NCBI GenBank assembly: GCA_046160305.1
Contig: JBJXGX010000151.1
Coordinates: 1 to 64,000, forward strand
Source: SHXR01 sp046160305
Lineage (GTDB): Bacteria; Pseudomonadota; Gammaproteobacteria; Burkholderiales; SG8-39
Direction: 5' to 3'
DNA length: 64,000 nt
Positions 43,508 to 52,435 of the stretch are shown piece after piece. The notes beneath the pieces were generated by a model. The model searched no databases. It was not told the origin of the DNA and worked only from the letters and a program-made list of their open reading frames with translations. The translations under genes were made by a program, and so were the position numbers. The number at the start of each line of letters is the position of its first letter. The first letter of the stretch is position 1.

Positions 43508-43866
43508 GTTGCTCTCCTTAAGATCTGCGCTAACAGGTTTGCCGGAATCCGCGCGATTGCCGTGATCAATGAGAAGTCACGGCACGAGTATGGCGCGCGA
43601 AGGTGTGCGCGTTCGCCGTGCGGTTTCTGAAGAGCCGCTATCAGCGATCGAACTTCGCTTCGTACTGGTAGGCCGTGAGAAATAGTATCGATGCACCCCG
43701 ACCCCGGCAATCGAATACGCTCGAAGATCCCTATTCACCGTGAGAAATTACCCGTCCGGGCGGTCGCGGCGGCGTTCGCAGGCTCGAATAGAATCCTCTG
43801 TATCGTGTCGGATGGACCCGTTGGCGCGGCCAGTCCGGTTCCAGGAAGATCAAGGAGCATGTCAGC
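43508..43866. other. 359-base divergent intergenic region
   Basis: No supported gene. TGCCGTGA (43558-43565) and TCACGGCA (43577-43584) are perfect 8-base inverted arms with an 11-base spacer, about 50 bases before the TTG start: a possible operator or leader hairpin. AAGGAG (43852-43857) serves the FAD monooxygenase gene. Confidence 0.5.
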
Positions 43867-45054
43867 ATGTCAATGAGTACGAATGATCGGCGGGTCTTGA
43901 TCGTCGGCGGTGGCATCGGCGGTTTCGCGGCGGCCTTGGCGCTCGCGCGAAAAAATATCCCGGTGCATCTGTTCGAGCAAAGCCCCGAGCTGAAGGAGAT
44001 CGGCGCCGGCATTCAGCTTGGACCGAACGTTTTCAAGATGTTCGACATCCTCGGCGTTCGCGAGGCGATGTCGCATTGGGCGGTGTTCCCGGACAACCTG
44101 ATCATGCGGGACGCGCTCACCGGCGATGAGATCACGCGCGTTCCTGCGGGTGAGGGTCTGACGAAACGGTTCGGTCATCCCTACGCGGTGATCCATCGCG
44201 CTGACTTGCACAAAGTGTTGGTGGATGCGGTCAAGGCGTCGCCCCTGGCGACCGTGTCCACGAGCGTCAAGATTGCGCGCTACGAAGATCAAGCCGATCG
44301 GGTCGTTGTCGAAACCGACGCCGGCAAACGCTACGAAGGTGCGGCGCTGATCGGTGCGGATGGTCTGTGGTCGCGGGTCCGCACGCAGATGCGGGATGAC
44401 GGCAAGCCGCGTGTCTCGGGCCACATCGCCTATCGCGGCGTGATTCCGACGCCGGACGTACCCGCGCACCTTCAGGAGAACAACGTCGTGCTGTGGGCCG
44501 GACCGAAGACGCATCTGGTGCACTATCCGCTGCATCGCGGTGATGTGTACAACCTCGTGGTGGTCTTTCACAGCGATCGCTACGAGGAGGGCTGGGACAC
44601 CTATGGCGATCCCGAGGAGTTGCATCTCAAATTCCGCGATCAGCACCCGAGGGTGCGCGAATTCCTCTCGATGGTCAACGCGTGGAAGATGTGGGTGCTC
44701 TGCGATCGCGAGCCGGTACGCGATTGGACCAAAGGCCGGGTGACATTGCTTGGCGATGCCGCACATCCGATGCTGCAATATCTTGCGCAGGGTGCATGCA
44801 TGGCGATCGAAGACGCTTGTGTGCTCGCCAAACAGTATGCGGATTCGTCCGACCAACCGAACGCCGCATTCCTGCGCTATCAGCAGGCTCGCTACCTGCG
44901 GACCACGCGCGTGCAGGTCACCGCGCGGCTCTACGGCGATCTCTACCATGCCGCGGATGCGACGGCCGATTTTCGCCGGCAGATGTTGCATGGTCGCACA
45001 GCCGAGCAGGCCTATAACGGCATGGCGTGGTTGTACGACGGTGTCACGGTGTGA
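43867..45054 (+). CDS. FAD-dependent aromatic monooxygenase, 3-hydroxybenzoate 6-hydroxylase-like
   Basis: A 395-residue class A flavoprotein hydroxylase. RVLIVGGGIGGFAAALALAR is the FAD fold, then GAGIQLGPNVFKMFDILGV; ALIGADGLWSRVRTQM is the DG motif; VTLLGDAAHPMLQYLAQGAC binds the FAD ribityl/pyrophosphate. Length and the GDAAHPMLQYLAQGA pattern match 3-hydroxybenzoate 6-hydroxylases (NagX/XlnD type), which make gentisate using NADH and O2. No gentisate dioxygenase is seen in the window, so the substrate stays tentative (salicylate-like acids are possible). The stop overlaps the next start (TGATG). AAGGAG lies nine bases before the ATG; ATG 43873 is an in-frame alternative. Confidence 0.85.
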   Translation: MSMSTNDRRVLIVGGGIGGFAAALALARKNIPVHLFEQSPELKEIGAGIQLGPNVFKMFDILGVREAMSHWAVFPDNLIMRDALTGDEITRVPAGEGLTKRFGHPYAVIHRADLHKVLVDAVKASPLATVSTSVKIARYEDQADRVVVETDAGKRYEGAALIGADGLWSRVRTQMRDDGKPRVSGHIAYRGVIPTPDVPAHLQENNVVLWAGPKTHLVHYPLHRGDVYNLVVVFHSDRYEEGWDTYGDPEELHLKFRDQHPRVREFLSMVNAWKMWVLCDREPVRDWTKGRVTLLGDAAHPMLQYLAQGACMAIEDACVLAKQYADSSDQPNAAFLRYQQARYLRTTRVQVTARLYGDLYHAADATADFRRQMLHGRTAEQAYNGMAWLYDGVTV

Positions 45055-46895
45055 TGGCGGCGTCCGGCGCGCGCATCGCTGTTCGCTCGCCGTTGGTCGG
45101 CACCGTCGTCAGTATCAATGTTGCGATCGGCGATATCGTGCGCCCCGGACAATCGATCGCGGTCATCGAATCGATGAAGATGCACCATGTGGTCGAAGCG
45201 GCCTGTCACGGTCGCGTGCGCAGCATTGAAGTATCGCCGGACGACACGCTGGAAGACGGCGCGGCGATCGTTTTCATCGACCAGACTGCAGGCGATTCGG
45301 TGGTCGCAATATCGATCGAGGCGGCGGATCTCGATGCGATCCGAGCGGATCTGGCCGACGTGCGCGCGCGCCATGCTTTCGGCCTGGATGAGCACCGACC
45401 GGATGCGGTCGCGCGCCGTCGCAAGACAGGTCAACGCACCGCGCGCGAGAACATCGCCGATCTGATCGATGCAGGCAGCTTCATCGAGTATGGTGCGCTC
45501 GCGCTCGCGGCACAACGAAGAAGGCGCTCACTCGACGAGTTGATGAAGATGAGTCCGGCCGACGGGCTCGTCGCCGGGATCGGGTCGATCAACGGCACGC
45601 TGTTCGACGAGGCCCACGCACGATCGCTCGTCATGGCGTACGACTACACGGTGCTCGCCGGCACGCAAGGCCTGATGAATCACAAGAAGACCGACCGCAT
45701 GTTGGGTCTGGCCGCGCAATGGAAGCTGCCGATCGTGTGGTTCGTCGAAGGCGGGGGCGGGCGTCCGGGCGATACCGATGCCGTCGCCGCGTCCTGGCTC
45801 GACACACCCAGCTTTGCGCGGTTCGCCGCCTTGAGCGGTGTGGCGCCGCGCATCGGCATCGTCTCCGGCCGCTGCTTCGCGGGCAACGCGGTCTTCTACG
45901 GCTGCTGTGACGTGACGATCGCAACGAAGAATTCGAACATCGGCATGGCCGGGCCCGCGATGATCGAAGGCGGCGGTCTGGGCGTCTTCGCACCGGAAGA
46001 TGTCGGGCCGATCGAGGTGAACGCCGCAAATGGCGTGGTCGATCTGGTTGCCGACGACGAGGCCCACGCGGTACGTCAGACCAGGCAACTCCTCGCGTAT
46101 TTTCAAGGCGCGGTGAAGGACTGGCGATGCGGGGATCAACGGGCGCTCCGCAATGCCATCCCAGAAGACCGGCTGCGTGTGTACGACATCCGCGTCGTCA
46201 TCGATACGCTTGCCGACACCGGATCGGTGCTTGAGCTGAGACGCGCCTATGGACCCGGGATGATTACCGGGTTCATCCGTATCGAAGGCCGGCCGCTTGG
46301 GCTGATCGCCAACGATCCCAAACATCTGGGCGGTGCGATCGATGCGGAAGGCGCCGAGAAGGCCGCGCGCTTCATGCAACTATGCGACGCGTTCGACGTA
46401 CCCATTCTTTCGCTCTGCGATACGCCGGGCTTTATGGTCGGGCCGGAAAGCGAAAAGACCGCGCCGGTGCGACGCGGCTCACGCATGTTCATCACCGCCG
46501 CGAGTCTTTCGGTACCGATTTTTACCGTGGTCTTGCGCAAGGGTTATGGTCTCGGCGCGCAGGCCATGGCGGGCGGCGGATTTCATTCGCCATTCTTCAC
46601 GATCGCCTGGCCGACCAGCGAATTCGGTGCGATGGGCCTGGAAGGCGCGGTGCGGCTCGCGTATCGAAAGGATCTCGCCGCGCAGCCCGAGGGCGCGGAG
46701 CGCGATGGGCTATTCAACAAGCTTGTCGGCGAGCTGTATGAGGCGGGCAAGGGAATTTCCGTCGCGAGCTTTCTCGAGATCGACGCGGTCATCGATCCGA
46801 TCGAGACGCGCGGATGGATTGTCCGCGGATTGAAGTCGATGCCCGCGCGGGAGGCGAAGGACAGCAAGCGGCGACGCATGATTGATACCTGGTAG
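45054..46895 (+). CDS. Biotinyl (BCCP)-carboxyltransferase fusion of an acyl-CoA carboxylase
   Basis: The 613-residue protein has an N-terminal biotinyl domain (about 5-80) with the biotin lysine K42 in AVIESMKMHHV, a short linker, then a carboxyltransferase pair: N part RTARENIADLIDAGSFIEYG, GIVSGRCFAGNAVFYGCCDV; C part GFIRIEGRPLGLIANDPKHL, DTPGFMVGPESEKTAP, FGAMGLEGAVRLAYRKD. The usual order is separate BCCP and CT subunits; this fusion lacks biotin carboxylase, which must come from elsewhere. It starts at 45054 overlapping the monooxygenase stop (TGATG) and is followed after 52 bases by an acyl-CoA synthetase. The substrate could be acetyl-, propionyl- or an unusual acyl-CoA. Confidence 0.87.
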   Translation: MAASGARIAVRSPLVGTVVSINVAIGDIVRPGQSIAVIESMKMHHVVEAACHGRVRSIEVSPDDTLEDGAAIVFIDQTAGDSVVAISIEAADLDAIRADLADVRARHAFGLDEHRPDAVARRRKTGQRTARENIADLIDAGSFIEYGALALAAQRRRRSLDELMKMSPADGLVAGIGSINGTLFDEAHARSLVMAYDYTVLAGTQGLMNHKKTDRMLGLAAQWKLPIVWFVEGGGGRPGDTDAVAASWLDTPSFARFAALSGVAPRIGIVSGRCFAGNAVFYGCCDVTIATKNSNIGMAGPAMIEGGGLGVFAPEDVGPIEVNAANGVVDLVADDEAHAVRQTRQLLAYFQGAVKDWRCGDQRALRNAIPEDRLRVYDIRVVIDTLADTGSVLELRRAYGPGMITGFIRIEGRPLGLIANDPKHLGGAIDAEGAEKAARFMQLCDAFDVPILSLCDTPGFMVGPESEKTAPVRRGSRMFITAASLSVPIFTVVLRKGYGLGAQAMAGGGFHSPFFTIAWPTSEFGAMGLEGAVRLAYRKDLAAQPEGAERDGLFNKLVGELYEAGKGISVASFLEIDAVIDPIETRGWIVRGLKSMPAREAKDSKRRRMIDTW

Positions 46896-46947
46896 GCGTA
46901 CGGCTTACTATCGCAGGCATCCAGCTCGACCGCAAAGGAGGACTGAC

Positions 46948-48735
46948 GTGGTTGCATCCAAGAAAAAGGCCAATCGACCGCTCGCCAAGAAGAGCATGAA
47001 ATCTGTTCAAGTGGAGCCAAGGCGGGCCAGGGGCGCGAAGGTTGGTGCGCAAGCAAAGGCCCAAAAACGAGCGCTGCCGAAACGGTCGACAACGCCAGCC
47101 CGCCGCGACAAATGGGCTGATCTCACGCCCTCGTCGGTGAATCGCGTTCCGCTGTCCCCGATCGGGTTTCTTCCGCGCGCCGCCGAGATTCATCCCGATC
47201 GCATCGCGGTCGTGCACGGCGAGCGCCAAATCACCTACCGCGAATTTCTTGAACGCGCCAAACGTCTTGGCTCCGCGTTGAAGCGACGTGGCGTGCGAAA
47301 AGGCGATGTCGTCGCGGCGATGCTGCCGAACGTACCCGCGATGCTCGATGCGCATTTCGGTGTGCCGATGATCGGGGCCGTGCTGAATGCGATCAACACG
47401 CGGCTCGACGCGGACACGATCGCCTACATTCTCGATCATGGCGAAGCAAAGGTGTTGATCACCGATCGCGAATTCGCCGGAGTCATCGGCCCGGCGCTGG
47501 CCAAGACCAAGCGCAAGATTATCGTCATTGACAATGACGATCCGCTCTATACCGGACCGGGCGAACGCGTTGGATCGATTGAATACGAGGCGTTCCTCAA
47601 GGAAGGAACGCCGGACCTGACGTGGTCGCTTCCGGATGATGAGTACGCGCCGATCGCGCTCAACTACACGTCGGGCACCACCGGTCGACCCAAAGGCGTC
47701 GTCTATCACCACCGCGGGGCATTTCTCGAAGTATCGAACGACATCATGGGGTGGCCGCTCCCAGCCGCGCCGGTCTACCTCTGGACGCTCCCGTTGTTCC
47801 ATTGCAATGGCTGGTGCTACAGCTGGGCGGTAACCGCGATGTCCGGTACGCACGTCTGCCTGCGCCGGGTGGATCCGGTCATGGTGTTCGACCTGATTGC
47901 ACGGCATCGCGTGACGCACCTGTGCGGTGCGCCGACCGTGCTCGCCATGTTGATCAATCTGCCGGCCGACCAGCGCCGCGCGTTTGATCACACGGTCGAT
48001 CTGCAAACCGGCGGCTCACCGCCTCCCGCCAAAGTGCTCAAGGCCATGGAGGCGCTCGGCTTTCGCGTTCTGCATATCTACGGCATGACGGAGCTCCATG
48101 GCGCCTCCACCACCTGCGCGCCGCAGGAATCCTGGCGCACATTGACCGATGAGGAGCATGCGATCCGCAAGGCGCGACAGGGCGTGCGCATGCCGGTGAT
48201 CGATGGGCATATTGTCGGCAATCCGCGCACTTGCAAACCGGTACCGCAAGATGGCGAGTCGGTGGGCGAGATCCTGATTCGCGGCAACACCGTCATGCTG
48301 GGCTATTTGAAGGATTCGAACGCGACCGCCGAGGCATTCGCGGGCGGCTGGATGCACACCGGCGATTTGGCGGTATGGCATCCGGACCGCTACGTTGAAA
48401 TCAAGGACCGCAAAAAAGACATCATCATCTCGGGCGGCGAGAATATTTCAAGTGTCGAGATCGAAACCGCTTTGTACCGGCATCCGGCGGTTGCGCTGGC
48501 GGCGGCGGTCGCGCAGCCGGACGAGAAATGGGGCGAGGTGCCCTGCGTGTTCGTGCAATTGAAGCCGGATGCAAGCGCAACCGAAGCTGACATCATCGAG
48601 CATTGTCGCGACACGCTCGCGCGCTTCAAGCTGCCCAAGCGCGTGGTGATCGGTGCGGTGCCGGTGACCGCAACCGGGAAGATTCAAAAATACGTGTTGC
48701 GCGAACAGGCGCGAGCGCTGGTGACGCGCGCTTGA
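46948..48735 (+). CDS. Acyl-CoA synthetase with a long basic N-terminal tail
   Basis: This 595-residue ANL ligase resembles the DitJ/long-chain-type group. It has NYTSGTTGRPKGVVYHHRG, IYGMTELHGAS, GGWMHTGDLAVWHPDRYVEI and KDIIISGGENISSVEIETAL, plus the A10 lysine in VTATGKIQKYVLREQ. The GTG at 46948 follows AAAGGAGG, a strong site. It gives an N-terminal stretch of about 62 residues with roughly 19 Lys/Arg, only about three acidic residues and histone-H1-like KKK, AKK and PARR elements, not part of the catalytic domain. Its job may be membrane or nucleic-acid association, or none. Third gene of the monooxygenase/carboxylase unit. Confidence 0.9.
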   Translation: MVASKKKANRPLAKKSMKSVQVEPRRARGAKVGAQAKAQKRALPKRSTTPARRDKWADLTPSSVNRVPLSPIGFLPRAAEIHPDRIAVVHGERQITYREFLERAKRLGSALKRRGVRKGDVVAAMLPNVPAMLDAHFGVPMIGAVLNAINTRLDADTIAYILDHGEAKVLITDREFAGVIGPALAKTKRKIIVIDNDDPLYTGPGERVGSIEYEAFLKEGTPDLTWSLPDDEYAPIALNYTSGTTGRPKGVVYHHRGAFLEVSNDIMGWPLPAAPVYLWTLPLFHCNGWCYSWAVTAMSGTHVCLRRVDPVMVFDLIARHRVTHLCGAPTVLAMLINLPADQRRAFDHTVDLQTGGSPPPAKVLKAMEALGFRVLHIYGMTELHGASTTCAPQESWRTLTDEEHAIRKARQGVRMPVIDGHIVGNPRTCKPVPQDGESVGEILIRGNTVMLGYLKDSNATAEAFAGGWMHTGDLAVWHPDRYVEIKDRKKDIIISGGENISSVEIETALYRHPAVALAAAVAQPDEKWGEVPCVFVQLKPDASATEADIIEHCRDTLARFKLPKRVVIGAVPVTATGKIQKYVLREQARALVTRA

Positions 48736-48748
48736 TGCGGGCGTGGCA

Positions 48749-49150
48749 TCACTTTCTCCGACCGCGACGTTCCGCCGGCTGCGCGCCTTTCTCGTCGAAC
48801 TCATAGTGGAGGATGAGCTGGTCGCGTACCCGCCCGGCGAGGCGCAACTTCACCGCCCATTCCCCAAGCATCTCAAGGTCGAGCTTGGCCTCGTAATCGC
48901 CGGCGCGTTTGCCGGGTGTGGCCTTGATCGGTTTCACGTTGTGGGCCATCGGCATGGATGGCATGTCTGCTCCGACCGTGATCGTGACGCCCTCCAACGG
49001 ATGGCCACCGCGGGAGAGGTGGATCAGACAGTCGTAGACGAAGTCGGTCCCGGTCGATTTGCACGAAAGCGTCGCCTCGGTCGTTTGCGCGAACGCCGGC
49101 GCGGAGATGAATCCGGCGTACATCACAAGCATCGACAGTCGGGTTTTCAT
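48749..49150 (-). CDS. Exported FixH/YtkA-like small protein
   Basis: A 133-residue protein with a signal peptide (1-22, ending PAFAQ) and a compact beta domain: EGVTITVGADMPSMPMAHNV then GDYEAKLDLEMLGEWAVKLR, the pattern of YtkA/FixH-like immunoglobulin-type domains (Met/Pro-rich strand and a WxxxL end), with four Cys around the start of the mature part. The family is found in copper handling and cytochrome oxidase maturation. Its ATG shares one base with the stop of the upstream permease (TGATG), so it is the last gene of the LIV-type operon. Its role there is unclear. Confidence 0.7.
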   Translation of the reverse strand: MKTRLSMLVMYAGFISAPAFAQTTEATLSCKSTGTDFVYDCLIHLSRGGHPLEGVTITVGADMPSMPMAHNVKPIKATPGKRAGDYEAKLDLEMLGEWAVKLRLAGRVRDQLILHYEFDEKGAQPAERRGRRK

Positions 49151-50043
49151 CACCGCCTCAACGCGCGAAAACGAATCCAATGCACGACCTGTTCATTGAG
49201 CAGGCCGCGCGGTCGAAACACGAGCAGAACGGCCACCAGCCCGCCGAACACGATCATCCGATAGCCTTGAAACACGCGACTGCTTTCAAGCAAGCCGATG
49301 TCGAGCATCACGCCAAGCAGCGGGCCGAACACCGTTCCGAGCCCACCGATCAACGCGTAGGCAAGACTGTGGACGCCGAGCATGATATCGAAGTTGCGTG
49401 GCTCGACATAGGTGTTGTGATGGGCATAGAGCGCGCCCCCGAGTGCGGCCAAAGCGCCCGCGACCGCCGCGGTGGCGAGCTTGATGTGTTCCACCGGGAT
49501 GCCGATCGAGCGGGCAAGCTCAGGGTCCTCGCCCAACGTTCGCAAGGTCGCGCCGAGTCGTGAACGTTCAACCAATACGAAGCCCGCTACAACGAGCGCG
49601 ACCAGTGCCCAGACGATCATCAGATACTGCTCCGGTTCGACACTCGCCTCGAATATCCATCGGATTCCGCGGAAGCCCTGTGTGCCATCGGGTCCCACCA
49701 GATCACCCGCGATCTCCCGCTGAAAGTGGATGAGCTCGAAGGCGATCCGCAGCATTTCGGCGGCGGCAAGCGTTGCCATGGAAAAGTAAAGGCCGCGCAG
49801 GCGCAGGGTCGGCAGCCCGACGAGAAACTGCGCGATCGCGCCCGCGCACATGGCAAGCAGTGCGGCGACCGGCAAAGGCATTGCGTAGATCGCGGTAGCG
49901 ATCCCCGCGACATAGCCACCGATACCGAAGAACGCCTGCTGACCGAACGACATCTCACCGGTGAGGAGTAGAAGGTACGCGGACATCGCGATGAACGAGA
50001 TCAAGCCGATATTCGTAAGGACCCCGATGGTGTAATCGTCCAT
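49150..50043 (-). CDS. LIV-type ABC permease, LivM family (second set)
   Basis: A 297-residue LivM-type inner-membrane permease with about eight to nine TM helices. Landmarks are LLTGEMSFGQQAFFGIGGYV, GLPTLRLRGLYFSMATLAAA, GRTLGEDPELARSIGIPVEH-type coupling region (TLRTLGEDPELARSIGIP), ALGGALYAHHNTYVEPRNFD and GGLGTVFGPLLGVMLD. It forms a heterodimer with the LivH-type permease encoded nine bases upstream. This is the distal of two permease pairs in the operon. The coupling loop is intact, so it should be functional. Confidence 0.92.
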   Translation of the reverse strand: MDDYTIGVLTNIGLISFIAMSAYLLLLTGEMSFGQQAFFGIGGYVAGIATAIYAMPLPVAALLAMCAGAIAQFLVGLPTLRLRGLYFSMATLAAAEMLRIAFELIHFQREIAGDLVGPDGTQGFRGIRWIFEASVEPEQYLMIVWALVALVVAGFVLVERSRLGATLRTLGEDPELARSIGIPVEHIKLATAAVAGALAALGGALYAHHNTYVEPRNFDIMLGVHSLAYALIGGLGTVFGPLLGVMLDIGLLESSRVFQGYRMIVFGGLVAVLLVFRPRGLLNEQVVHWIRFRALRR

Positions 50044-50052
50044 CGATCGTGC

Positions 50053-50946
50053 TCAGGGGTGCTGCGCGGTTCGAGCCGGCAGCAGGCCGCTTGGGCGCAG
50101 CGCCAACAGTGTGAACAACAAAAGATAGGCGAGCAGGTCGCGATACTGTGGTCCGAAGAACCATTGGCTGTGGGCTTCGAGTACGCCCAGCAACAGGCCG
50201 CCTGCGACCGCACCAGGCAGCGACCCCAGGCCGCCGATCATCATGGCGAGCATCCCCTTCATCGTCGACCACATGCCTAGCATCGGTGTCACCTGTTCAT
50301 TGGTCGCGGCGATGAGGAAGCCCGCAATGCCGCCGATCGCCGACGCCAGCGCGAACACGCGAATGAAGACCGACGGGACATTGATGCCGGAGAGCTGCGC
50401 GCCCACGCGTGAATCGATCACCGCACGCACCGCCAGCCCGAAGCGCGATCGGTACAGCAACCACCAGAGCGACGCGCAGAGAAGACTTGCGACAATCATA
50501 AGGATGAGCGATTCGACGCGGACGGTAAAGGGCCCGAACGCGATCGGCGCGCCTGTATAGAGCGCCGGGAACTCGTACAGATGCTTGGGCAACGCGAGGG
50601 TGGCGGCCTCCTCGAACTGCATCCATAAGGCGAAGCTCGCCACCATCGCGGCAATTGGCGAGCCTTTCCAGTGGGGGGCGAAGCAGAGGCGCTCCACATA
50701 CGCGCCGGCCAAGGTGGCGCCCAGAATCGTCACGATCGCGAGCAGCACCAGACCGACTTGAAAATGCAGGTAGAGCCAGGCGGCGCAGTACGCACCCAGC
50801 ATGATCGCAGGCCCGTACGAGAGGTTCACTCGCCTCAGCACGCCGAAGATCAGCGTGAATCCGACCGCGAGGAGCGCGTAGGTGGCGCCCGACATCAGCC
50901 CATCGAGGGTATTCTGGACGAGGTCGGCGAGCATCGCCCTCCTCAA
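50053..50946 (-). CDS. LIV-type ABC permease, LivH family (second set)
   Basis: A 297-residue LivH-type permease: NTLDGLMSGATYALLAVGFT, FGVLRRVNLSYGPAIMLGAY, IDSRVGAQLSGINVPSVFIR (EAA-like coupling loop) and IGGLGSLPGAVAGGLLLGVL. The normal LivH order of TM helices is visible. It lies eight bases after the LivF-type ATPase gene and nine before the LivM partner. The start codon and MRRAM context have no strong Shine-Dalgarno, which fits translational coupling within the operon. Confidence 0.92.
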   Translation of the reverse strand: MRRAMLADLVQNTLDGLMSGATYALLAVGFTLIFGVLRRVNLSYGPAIMLGAYCAAWLYLHFQVGLVLLAIVTILGATLAGAYVERLCFAPHWKGSPIAAMVASFALWMQFEEAATLALPKHLYEFPALYTGAPIAFGPFTVRVESLILMIVASLLCASLWWLLYRSRFGLAVRAVIDSRVGAQLSGINVPSVFIRVFALASAIGGIAGFLIAATNEQVTPMLGMWSTMKGMLAMMIGGLGSLPGAVAGGLLLGVLEAHSQWFFGPQYRDLLAYLLLFTLLALRPSGLLPARTAQHP

Positions 50947-50954
50947 TCAATCAT

Positions 50955-51680
50955 TCAATGTTTCGCCGATCCCAGATAAGCGCGCCGGATCACTTCGTCT
51001 TCGGCGAGCGATCCCGGATTGCCCGAGAACGTGATCTTCCCCTGCTCCATCAGGTAGAAGTGATGCGCGACCTTGAGCGCCATGTGGGCGTTCTGCTCGA
51101 CGAGGAAGATCGTGGTGCCGTCGTGATTCAATTCGGCGATGATGCGAAAGATTTCTTCCACGATCAAGGGTGCGAGGCCAAGGGAAGGCTCGTCCATCAA
51201 TAAAAGCCTGGGGCGCGACATCAGCGCGCGCGCGACCGCGAGCATCTGCTGCTCACCGCCTGAAAGCGTTCCCGCTTCCTGCGTCGATCGCTCTTTCAAT
51301 CGCGGGAAGCGCGCAAACATTCGGTCCACATCGGTTGCGATCGCCGCTTTGTCGTTGCGCTGATACGCGCCGGCATGCAGATTCTCGACGACACTCATCT
51401 GTGGAAAGACGAGCCGATTCTCCGGTACCAACGCGATCCCTTTTGCGACGATCGCATGGGGCTGCGCGCCGGCGATGTCTTCACCCGCGAGACGAATGGT
51501 CCCGCGTCGAGGCTTCAGGATGCCGGCCGTCGTCATCATCAAGGTCGTCTTGCCCGCACCGTTCGGCCCGAGCAGGCAGGTGATCTTGCCCTGCGCAACA
51601 TCGAGTGTGACGCCCTTCAACGCCTCGATCTGCCCGTAGGCGGTGACGATGTCGCGAATCTCGATAAGGGTGTCCGTCAC
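50955..51680 (-). CDS. LIV-type ABC transporter ATPase, LivF family
   Basis: A 241-residue cytoplasmic ATPase: Walker A CLLGPNGAGKTTLMMT, Q-loop region PENRLVFPQMSVVENLHAGA, signature GTLSGGEQQMLAVARALMSR, Walker B LLLMDEPSLGLAP and H-loop IFLVEQNAH. The length is typical for LivF (about 235). Its start overlaps the LivG stop by four bases. One LivG/LivF pair must energise both permease pairs, unless the second pair is silent or uses other ATPases. Confidence 0.95.
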   Translation of the reverse strand: MTDTLIEIRDIVTAYGQIEALKGVTLDVAQGKITCLLGPNGAGKTTLMMTTAGILKPRRGTIRLAGEDIAGAQPHAIVAKGIALVPENRLVFPQMSVVENLHAGAYQRNDKAAIATDVDRMFARFPRLKERSTQEAGTLSGGEQQMLAVARALMSRPRLLLMDEPSLGLAPLIVEEIFRIIAELNHDGTTIFLVEQNAHMALKVAHHFYLMEQGKITFSGNPGSLAEDEVIRRAYLGSAKH

Positions 51681-52435
51681 GCCGCCTCTCCGCCGAGGTA
51701 GGCCTGTCGCACCGCCCGATTGTTCTGGACTTCGGTTGGCGTTCCGTCGGCGATTTTCTGGCCGAAGTTGAGCACGGCGATGCGGTCGGTCACACCCATC
51801 ACCAGCTCCATGACATGCTCGACCAGCAGGATCGTGACGCCGCGCTCGCGCATCTTGAGGATTCGATCGCGGAGCTGACCGATTTCTTCGGAATTCATGC
51901 CGGCGGCCGGTTCATCCAGGAGCAGAAGCTTTGGGCGCGTGGCGAGTGCGCGCGCGAGCTCGAGGCGGCGCTGTTCGCCGAATGCGAGATTGGCGGCGAG
52001 CTCGTCACGCTTTTGCGCAAGATTGGAGAATTCGAGCAGCTGCGTGATCTCGTCGCGGACATTCGATTGCCCACCGAGCCATCGCGAGAAGAAGCCGTGC
52101 TTGGTACGATCTTCGGGTGAATTCTGCGCGACCCAAAGGTTCTGCCAGACGGTGAGTTGACCGAACAGGCGAATGTTCTGGAATGTCCGCGCGATGCCTC
52201 GCGTCAGCCGATGGTGCGTTGGGAGCGCGGCGATGTCCAAGGAATCAAACACGATATCGCCGCTGGTCACCGGAAAGAGTCCCGCGACAAGATTGACGGT
52301 CGTGCTCTTGCCCGACCCGTTCGGTCCGATCAAACCGACGATCTCGCCCGCCCTTACATCGAGCGAAAGGCCGTCGACAGCGCGCACGCCGCCAAAGAAT
52401 TTCGATATGTTCTTCAGCTCAAGCAGGGCGGCCAT
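51677..52435 (-). CDS. LIV-type ABC transporter ATPase, LivG family
   Basis: A 252-residue LivG-type ATPase: KFFGGVRAVDGLSLDVRAGE, Walker A IGLIGPNGSGKSTTVNLVAG, LTRGIARTFQNIRLFGQLTV (LivG Q-loop), signature LAFGEQRRLELARALATRPK, Walker B LLLDEPAAGMN, H-loop ILLVEHVMELVMGVTDRIAV. It overlaps the upstream LivM stop by 17 bases and the LivF start by four, giving a tightly packed unit. The length is typical and no defects are seen. Confidence 0.95.
   Translation of the reverse strand: MAALLELKNISKFFGGVRAVDGLSLDVRAGEIVGLIGPNGSGKSTTVNLVAGLFPVTSGDIVFDSLDIAALPTHHRLTRGIARTFQNIRLFGQLTVWQNLWVAQNSPEDRTKHGFFSRWLGGQSNVRDEITQLLEFSNLAQKRDELAANLAFGEQRRLELARALATRPKLLLLDEPAAGMNSEEIGQLRDRILKMRERGVTILLVEHVMELVMGVTDRIAVLNFGQKIADGTPTEVQNNRAVRQAYLGGEAA

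Noticed and set aside
46789..48006. Open frame of about 405 codons on the minus strand
   Set aside because: Antisense to the carboxyltransferase fusion and acyl-CoA synthetase, whose motifs are unmistakable on the plus strand.
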